A stretch of DNA of 64,000 bases, from the NCBI GenBank assembly GCA_030844895.1, contig CM061233.1:87691563-87755562 (forward strand), written 5' to 3'. The translations under genes and the position numbers were made by a program. The notes under the pieces were generated by a model, which had not been told where the DNA came from, did not search any database, and saw only the letters and a program-made list of their open reading frames with translations. Position 1 is the first letter of the stretch, and each line of letters begins with the position of its first letter. Below are positions 56,532 to 64,000 of this stretch, piece after piece. Source of the DNA: Ambrosia x helenae (lineage: Eukaryota > Streptophyta > Magnoliopsida > Asterales > Asteraceae).

Positions 56532-57530
56532 AGGGTAACTTTGTTAAAAAGTAATCAAGTTTAAGAATTTTTCTAATTAAGTCACTCATAAAATAACTTG
56601 TTCCAATTAAGTCATTCAAGATTACTTTGATGTTTCAATTCTATATATTTTACCTAAGGAGAAGGTCATCCATCTTAAATAGCATTTTTTTTAATATATA
56701 TTAACACGTGGACTAAAAAAATCATAAAATACTTTTTAAAGTAGCAAATTTCTCTAACACAAAAGACAAAAACTGAAAACATCAATAACAACTATTCCAA
56801 TATTTCCAGTGATGAATCACTCCTTCTAAAATGGGGTGACGATGGTGAATTAAAGGGGCGGCACCATCTCCACCTTGCCTTTTTTTTTCTAGTGTAATTC
56901 AGGTACCGGCATAAAGTCGGTCAAATATCCATTAAAGTGTTAAGAGATTTGGCACTATTTCAAACGGTGGTTGTTGTGGTCGGTGAAAGTTGCAGAGAAG
57001 GAAGCTTGAAGAATATGGTGGGTAGTACCTGGTTGATTTAACTTTTAGGGTGTAGGTCCACCAGATTATTTTTGTAGGTGGCCATTTTGTTCCGATTTAT
57101 GGTGCCCGGTAGAATGCGGGAGAGGATAATGGAGTGACAGTCGCGATGAGGAAGACACGTTATTTCTTATTATTTTCCAATGCCTAATGGAGTATGAGTT
57201 GTGGCCGGAAAATATGGCGGGCAAGATAAACATAGATGAACGGGAAGGGATAGTAGTTGGAATCGACAACAGTAATTGAATGTTTAATTCCATTTTTTAA
57301 TTATTTTTGTATTAACTAATTTGATTCATTTTTTTTAATTAATTATGTCACTATGATAAAAAAAAAAACTAAATAAATGCCACATATGATAGTTTACCTG
57401 CTATTCAAGGTAAAATATATATGATTAGAACATAAAATAAACTTGAATGACTTAACTAGAACAAAAAATTTAATGAGTGACCTGATTGGAACAATGATAA
57501 AACTTGATTATCATTTTGTAAAATATTCCC
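56532..57530. mobile_element. Non-autonomous MULE (999 bp) 3' of the S1-like gene
   Basis: Imperfect inverted ends of ~120 bp share AATCAAGTTT, TTAAGTCATTCAAG and ATATATTTTACCT. Exact 9-bp target duplication ATAACTTTA at 56523-56531 and 57531-57539. Inner sequence is GGTGG-rich with an unrecognised 75-codon minus-strand frame (57066-57293). Confidence 0.88.
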
Positions 57531-57581
57531 ATAACTTTATTACAAAACCATGCTCCAATACATCAATTTTATAAAACACAT

Positions 57582-58010
57582 TTATGGCCATGCTTTCTTT
57601 TTCACCCAACCATATGGAAATGGTTGGTTAGATGCAGAAAGATAGAACCCATCACTCCTCACCAACCAATAACAATACTCATTTCCAGAAAAATGCTTGC
57701 GACATTTTCTAATAATCTCTGCATCCATTAAAGCTAAACTTTGATACTTTGAACCCCACCAAAAGTAGCCATGAAAATGTGTACCAACAAATTTTTGACA
57801 GAAGTTCAAAGTATAAACTTGAGTAGGTGCAATGGTATGGTTTCCTAGATCATGATCTGTTGATTTGATATGAACCGCAATATTATCAGGAACTTGATTT
57901 GTAATATAGACAGTCCAGTTTGTTTTATAAAAAGAACAAGCAGAGATATTTGTAACAAGATAACAAGCTGAAATGAAGAGAGCAAACAAGACTGCCCTAT
58001 GATTCATCAT
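57582..58010 (-). CDS. Plant S1-family secreted protein (self-incompatibility protein homologue)
   Basis: Single-exon gene of 142 residues, the usual size of the S-protein homologue family (PF05938). N-terminal signal peptide of ~24 residues (AVLFALFISACYLVTNISA). The mature part shows the family pattern: WTVYITNQV, an early Asn/Asp-rich strand, ALMDAE-type residues, and paired cysteines (FCQ and KCRK with EYCYW) with the conserved YCYWLVRSDGFYLS end. Some members act as pollen-recognition ligands in poppy; most have unknown extracellular signalling roles. I chose the first of two adjacent ATGs (58010). A TATA-like box lies ~40 bp upstream. The frame is intact. The gene is bracketed by two MULEs. 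Confidence 0.93.
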   Translation of the reverse strand: MMNHRAVLFALFISACYLVTNISACSFYKTNWTVYITNQVPDNIAVHIKSTDHDLGNHTIAPTQVYTLNFCQKFVGTHFHGYFWWGSKYQSLALMDAEIIRKCRKHFSGNEYCYWLVRSDGFYLSASNQPFPYGWVKKKAWP

Positions 58011-58046
58011 GGTCTAATATTTTGGTAATCTCCCAAATGAATTGTT

Positions 58047-58060
58047 TTATTTATAAATAA
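58047..58060 (-). promoter_or_regulatory. TATA-like box of the S1-like gene
   Basis: Minus-strand TTATTTATAAATAA lies about 37-50 bp ahead of the ATG, implying a very short 5' UTR. Confidence 0.5.
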
Positions 58061-58187
58061 AGGGCTAAAGATAATCAGTTAATGCATAATAAATGTGTGT
58101 GTGTAAGAATAATTAACATTTCTTCCTTAAAAATGTCATCTTACATTCTTAATATAATATTTGTTTCTAAAGGCAAAACCTTTAAAA

Positions 58188-59253
58188 CACCCTATTTCAA
58201 ACCCTAATTACATATTTACCCAGAATTTAAAAGAAACCACAGAATTTAAAAGAAAGGAATTATTACATATATCCCCCTATTTCAAACCCTAATTACATAT
58301 TTACCCAGTCTAAAAATTAAATTACATATATCCCCTTCTTAAAGCAAAATGACACCATTACCCTTCTAAAAAATAAAAAAACCCTATGACATTTCATTTC
58401 ATCCTTGATCCCTCCCACCAGCTCATCATGACGTACTCATCCCTAGTGTAAAACAATCCTTGCCTAATCCCCACAGGCGAACTACCGATCCTAACATTAC
58501 CGACGAACTGCCGACCGTAACTCCACAGCCGAACCACCAATCCTAACTCCACCAGTGAGCTATCAACTAGTGAAAAGAATCGGTGACGAGAAGTAACAGG
58601 AGAAGAGGACATGATTCTTTTTCTGTCCATATTAAATTTTGAAACCAAGTGAATGTATGATGAATCAAAGGATTGGTGTCACGCAAAACGTAACCATATG
58701 TTTACTACCTTATAATCAGTTAATTAGAAAACTAATCCTTTTCATACTAAAGCTTTTGCAATTTTATTCATCGTATTAACATTTGAAAGATCCAGACAAA
58801 AAGGTTTTATTCATGATGTTTTTCTTTCCTTTGATTCATCAAAAGAAAACAGTAGGTTTGATTCTGCAAATAAAAAAAGAAAGGATCTTGCACTTGGTTT
58901 CTTTGCTTCAATTCTTGATGTTTGTTTGTGTTTTAATCATTAACAATAGGTTTGATTCACTTTGGTGATTATTAAAAAAATTAATGAAAGTTTAAAAAAA
59001 AAAAAAAAAAAAAAGCGTAAAAGGATAAAGAACACAAGTAAACGGGGAAAAGTTAGTTACTTGAAATGGTTTAGTTTAATTTTTTTTTTTTGGTTTGGTA
59101 AACATAACAAGGGTAAAATAGTCCTTCATTAATCTATTTTTAATAATATGGGTATATTTGATATTTTTAACTTTTAAGAAGGGGAAATGTGTAATTTAAT
59201 TTTTGGCTTGGATAAATATGTAATTTATTAAGTTTGTAGGGGGATATATGTAA
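58188..59253. mobile_element. Non-autonomous MULE-like element (1066 bp) 5' of the S1-like gene
   Basis: Inverted ends share ATATCCCCCTA and AATTACATATTTA(C/T)CC. A 9-bp direct repeat CCTTTAAAA flanks it at 58179-58187 and 59254-59262. The left end carries a ~90-bp direct duplication of the terminal sequence and lacks the outermost ~10 bp, so the boundary is less certain; the repeat is also low complexity. Confidence 0.65.
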
Positions 59254-59262
59254 CCTTTAAAA

Positions 59263-60234
59263 AAATAATAATATAGGAATCATGTCGGTATCAAAATGTC
59301 TAATAAAAGTGTTCTTTCAAGGTGTGTAATAAAAGTATTCCTTCCTAATTGATTTAAGTAGGTTTAGAGTATATGTATCTGTGTGTTAGTCATTCTAAAA
59401 TGAAAAATAGGTAGCATGGGTGCTAATCATGTTGGATTGGCAGCTTGAATTGTTTAACCCAAATACGACGCATAACTTTATTTGAGTCATGATAAACATC
59501 ACCCCTTACTCATATACACTTAAAACTGTGTAACAAAAACATGACCTGTTTTTCTCATATATCTAACATGTTAAATTGGTTCACAAGTTATTATCAAGTT
59601 GTAAACATGTTAATTGATTTATTAAAATATTGGTCAAATGAGTTAAAGGGTCAGCCTGCTTAATTAAATGAGTTATATACTGGTCAACCCAAACGGTTGT
59701 TATTAAACAAACTTTCGTATTGTAAACAACCAAAGCAACCCTTCTAACAAGTGGCTAGAAGGGAGGGCTGATCATCAAAGATTCATCATACAAAAAAAAA
59801 AAAAAAAAAAAAAACTAAACTGGTTTTGTAATATGACCCTGATTATTAAACGCTTATTATTAATTATCATGGTTTTGTAATATGATAACACCTAATTAAT
59901 TCTTTTCTTGTTGTGTTTCGTGTCTAGTAGGAAATTGGCATTCTTGGCAGGAATTAGAATTAGCAATATTTTAAATGCTAAATTATTTTCTAAATACGTT
60001 TATTATAATTACCATGGTTTTCTAAAATGTTAAAAAGTTCAGTCTTATTTTATTTGAACACATCATATAAGTTTTATAATGATGTAATTGGTTAAAGTCT
60101 TAAAAAAGTGTCTTATATTTGGCACTTTAGTTACAAAAACGTAAACATAGAAAATAAGGAATACGGAAAATGATATGTAAAGAAAAATGAAAAAGAAAGT
60201 TATTTATTAAATATTTCATGTTTGATTAGAAAAA
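59263..60234. other. Intergenic, no gene seen
   Basis: AT-rich with a ~25-bp A run near 59791-59815. No coding or transposon boundary resolved. Confidence 0.5.
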
Positions 60235-60917
60235 TCTATACATATAATAAACCAAAGTCATTTTAATGACATGACACTCAATGAGACATTCTCTTCCTTG
60301 AGTGTGTTATGTGTCATCTCATGTGGCATTGAGATATTTTAGGAAAAAAATAATTTAAAAACAAAATTGGATTTTTTACCCTCATGTTTCATCTCATAAT
60401 TTTTAAACGTTAATATATTTTTAATATACGAGATTTTTTAAAGAAAAAAAATACACCAAATTAACGAGTGTTTTATTATCTTTCCAACGAGTACCATAGT
60501 GCTATATAAAAAACGGAGAAATTTTTTTGTGGAGTTTTGTTCATACAGGAAAAAAAACACAAAGTGTTCAGGTAAATCATTAATCATGTATAGACAAGTC
60601 ACTAATTATGTTCAAATCAGTAAATATGAATTTTTTTCAACCAGAGCCGAATAGGTTAATAGAGTTATATGTTGTTTTAAGTTAGGTATCAATATTAGTA
60701 TGTTAGAGTTGTACATTTGTTTAGTCTTTAAGATAGGTGTTAATATTAGAGTTTCATTAAAGTTCTACATTCTTTTAGGTTAAGTGTTAGCATTGGAGTT
60801 GTACATTGTTTTAGGTTACATATTAATATTAGAGTTATACATTAGTCTATTTCATACATAAAATTGATGTATCATATTAAATTTCTCAACCCGGGACGTT
60901 CCCGGGGTATAATCTAG
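60235..60917 (+). mobile_element. Non-autonomous Helitron (683 bp)
   Basis: Starts TCTATACATATAATAAACC after a host A and ends with hairpin CCCGGGACGTTCCCGGG, a short spacer and CTAG (60914-60917) before a host T, the A|T insertion pattern of Helitrons. No coding capacity. Confidence 0.85.
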
Positions 60918-62100
60918 TATAAAATAACTCAAAGCGAAGAAATAAGAATACACGGTGTGTAGGAGCAACACATCTTTGTTATATTAACAGAGCGGGCTTT
61001 ACTCTCCAAGTCCTAAAAACTAGGGGGTGGTGGGACGTGATAGAGAGGGCGTTTCTAATTTATTTTTTTTATTATTAAAATAATTCTTTTAATAATAGAG
61101 TGAAGGATTGCATGGATTCACCACCAACCAAACTCGAACCACATCATCACTATTCACTAATGTCCTCACCCCTTGAACTTCTCCAACCCCCTCCCCTACC
61201 CACGCGCTAGCACCATGCCACGCCACGGGGTGGTGTTGGGACATAACAAGGCTTCACATATTAAAAGTTGAATCAAGACTGTCACAACTTTTGACTGTTT
61301 TGTTTTTTTATACAAGCTAAGAAACATAAAACACAAATTAATCACAATCATTAATTTGTTGTTGGCGATGAAACATAACTACTTGATTCTGCCATGTTTC
61401 TTCTAAGGGTGGCCGGGGTGCCCTTAGCAAAATTGCCAAGCCCCATTCAACCCCCTTTGCCATGTCAAAATCCCACCTAAAATTATCAACAAATGTGGTT
61501 GATCGGTTACTTGTTGCTTATCGGTGAAGTTTTTAAGAGTTGCCGATAGGATAGTGACAGTGTTGCCGTCTGACAATCTAACCGTGCTCTCCCTTTCCAT
61601 GGAGTACCCCGACCCCCCTAAATTCCATATTTTTAAGAAAGAGTAAAAGATGTTGCAGCGCAAATATCTATTATTCTATCTAGAGATTCATTCCATATTT
61701 CATTCAAAGCTTGGGAGTGGAATTATAGACATGTTTGGTTAATTCAGTTAATAAGTTCAATAATATCTTGTTGCCCCGCCTTTTCGCTATCTTGCTGTAA
61801 TTTTTTTAGTCATTTTATATAATTAAAAAAATGTAGGTTTACAGTAAAAAAATAATCTATATCTATATATATATATATTGCAAAGGGATTAATCCTACAT
61901 GTCATACTCTTATGCAATCTCTCATTTGAGAGATGCCACATAGGATGTGATGTGGCAAGTGTAAACCAATTAAAAAAAAGAAATAAGTATGATTTAACCT
62001 AATCTATTATAATCTTTAACCTAATCTATTAAATCTAAATATTAAAACTTCATTATTGTTTCGTTTGTTTCTAAGGCCGAATCCTAAGTGATGTTTCTTG
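60918..62100. other. Intergenic; possible second Helitron 5' end
   Basis: No gene. At ~61856 TCTATATCTATATATATATA after an A, followed by CCACATAGGATGTGATGTGG, resembles Helitron 5' ends, but no matching 3' hairpin plus CTAG was found downstream. Confidence 0.4.
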
Positions 62101-64000
62101 TATCGTCTCATCAAGCTTTTTCCTGCAACATGTATAAAATATCCGTCAACACATAAAGTATTGGTGAGCATACTAGTTTTGGTTTACATACATAGTATTT
62201 TAGAATGGTTTACTCAAATCTCATACTATAGCATTGCACATACATATCATACAAAAGACATAACTCAAACCCGCGAGTACCACAGCGTATACCTAACATA
62301 TTCATGTTAGGCCGTTTAAATCTTAACAATGACCCATAAAGGGGGCGGTGTGCTAGTCCTATAGCGCTATACATGTTAAGTGGGCTAATAATAGTTAATG
62401 ATTTATGTCTAAGTATCTAAGAATCATAAGCATGGCAAGTAGCATATAAGTATGTTTAATAGATTGAGCATGTGTGTTTATGAAAGCATTAGTGTGTTTT
62501 GCATATGATACATGTTTACACCCCAAAAGTGATAAAGAGTAAAAAGGGGACAAGTATGAACTCACCTGAAGTGCATTACGAAAGAATAACAAACAATGTC
62601 TGAAGCTGGATTGACTGAATCTCTTGTGTCCTATTACAAGTAAAGGATGTCTTAAATTCTAATGCAAATGAACTTATTTTGTTTCTTAGTTTTAAAGATA
62701 GTTTATCCAACTACCTAGACTCGTAATGTAAACAATAGGTGTCTTAAAGTGTGTATGACTTAACGAACCGATAGCAACCTGGTTTGGTTTATCGAACATA
62801 TAAGTTTTTGTATAGTTACTTAAAATGGGTACTTTGATATAGTATTTATAGTCGTGTTTTGAAATTATTGCTAAAGAAGCATCTTGGATAGAAAAAAATA
62901 ACATTTACGTAATTCAACCCGAATAATAACATTTGCATAATTCGACTTGAATGTTAACTCGTTTTGTAGCTCGGGTAGTGTGTGTACGCATTATATAGTT
63001 ATAAATATTTGTACTTTGACGAGGGAAAGTTTGAATTTAGGATTTATTTGCAAGGCGTCGCGTCATTTACATATTATAGTATATATATATATACGTGTTT
63101 ATGTATTCATGTATCTTCATATAGTTTTGGTACATCCGATAAGTGTATTATATTTCTTAAAAAAATTTGGGCAGAGTTTCCTCTGTTTTTGTTTAAAACC
63201 GACAACTAAAGTTGTCTATATTTGCAAACAAAATCAATCATTCAAGTTCCCATACGCAACTTAATCTAAATAAACCTTTAAATGCGACAACGATTTAACT
63301 AGAAGATTATATTAGTGATAACTAGGCATCTCGACAAGAAATGAGTATACACATATATGTTAACGTTCGATTATTCTCGCAACCATAGATGTAGTTACAA
63401 ATTACTAGTATTAAGCTCAAAAAAGAATACGCATTGGTGTTATAGTTATTAATGCTATATCAAACGAGTAAACTATATTTGCGACAAGTAATATGTATAT
63501 ATATTCAAGTTAATAAGGTAACTTTTAGTCGTAAGTCGGTTCGGTTCGCTTTACACATTTATATAAACATTTATATACAAAGAAAATATATAATTATAAC
63601 CGAAATAAATAAAACAAAACACGGTGCGCGTTATACCTTCCGTGAATGAACTTGCGAACCGACACGTACTCGTCTCGTATCCCGCGTTGACCAGCTTTGT
63701 TTCGAGTTGGACCAGAACCGAATCCGATTGGTGTTGACCAGAGTTGACCAGGAGTTTGACCTGTTGACCGACTCTTGACTAGAGCCGAACTTGGCCCGAT
63801 TCAACACGTTGTCTCGTGACTCAACAACCTTAACTCTCCGATGTTTGACCCGAAAAGAATACCAAACCGGAAGCCAAAACTCAAGTGTCTTCCGGCTAAC
63901 GTGACCATCACCGGTCATCGAACAGAACAAAACCAAAATCCCATAAGATTTTAATCAATATCCTCGAAAAGAAGCAAACCAGAAACGAGACTGAAGAGCA
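62100..64000 (-). repeat. Possible LTR/leader of another retroelement (incomplete)
   Basis: On the minus strand GTGAGTTCATACTTGTCCCC near 62545-62565 and the following TTTGGGGTGTAAACATG mimic the GTGAGTTCA...TTTTGGGGGAGAAAACATG region of the gypsy LTRs in this window (e.g. 2481-2533). The stretch continues to the window edge, so neither border can be set. A 101-codon minus-strand frame at 63631-63936 is unrecognised. Confidence 0.35.

Noticed and set aside
61010..61250. GGGGTGGTGGGACGTG and CCACGCCACGGGGTGG strings as ends of a MITE
   Set aside because: The two strings are not inverted repeats of each other and no target duplication is seen.

Overview
The window is a piece of nuclear DNA from a dicot plant with a large, transposon-rich genome. 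Three things show this: intron-containing plant genes with GT-AG splice sites, LTR retrotransposons primed by initiator tRNA-Met, and nested class I and class II elements. Retroelement style and gene content would fit Asteraceae, but that is an impression and was not tested. No bacterial, organellar or CRISPR feature was seen.

Layout. Positions 1-3213 are the 3' end of a chromovirus-type Ty3/gypsy element (plus strand): integrase tail, chromodomain-like tail and a 2.55 kb LTR. It abuts the 3' part of a Helitron (3214-6299) carrying decayed RPA1-like and PIF1-helicase-like genes and a clean Helitron 3' terminus. A YUCCA flavin monooxygenase locus (7977-9940, auxin biosynthesis) is complete in exon layout but carries four single-base frame breaks. 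Two short CACTA-like MITEs lie in or beside it.

From about 12388 to 37331 there is a nested transposon stack. A MULE with long inverted ends and a transposase fragment was split by a minus-strand gypsy element (same family as the one at position 1). The gypsy gag was later split by a 4.26 kb non-autonomous LTR element (17189-21451, TSD GGAGG). Its 5' LTR was split by an 11.56 kb Sirevirus-like Copia element (23906-35464, TSD GTAAC). The Copia LTRs differ at only about 2 of 720 sites, so it is very young. It carries an uninterrupted 1167-residue ORF downstream of pol. A hAT MITE sits in the right arm of the MULE.

From 40376 to 51260 lie two apparently intact minus-strand housekeeping genes with fully resolved exons. 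One is the mitochondrial complex I subunit NDUFA13/GRIM-19 (3 exons, 143 aa). The other is a chloroplast GDT1/PAM71-family cation transporter (10 exons, 351 aa, one GC-AG intron). Non-autonomous DNA transposons with exact target duplications sit in their introns and between them.

From 52770 to 56060 is a decayed Copia fragment broken by a truncated gypsy LTR. A single-exon secreted S1-family (self-incompatibility-homologue) gene at 57582-58010 is bracketed by two non-autonomous MULEs. A small non-autonomous Helitron (60235-60917) follows. The last 2 kb looks like an incomplete minus-strand retroelement LTR or leader with a cluster of W-box-like motifs.

The host genes do not form a pathway with one another. 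The main biological content is transposon nesting around a few ordinary genes. The best candidates for something undescribed are the intact extra ORF and dispersed short motif of the young Copia element, the repeat-peptide ORF of the non-autonomous LTR element, and the multiply frameshifted YUCCA gene.
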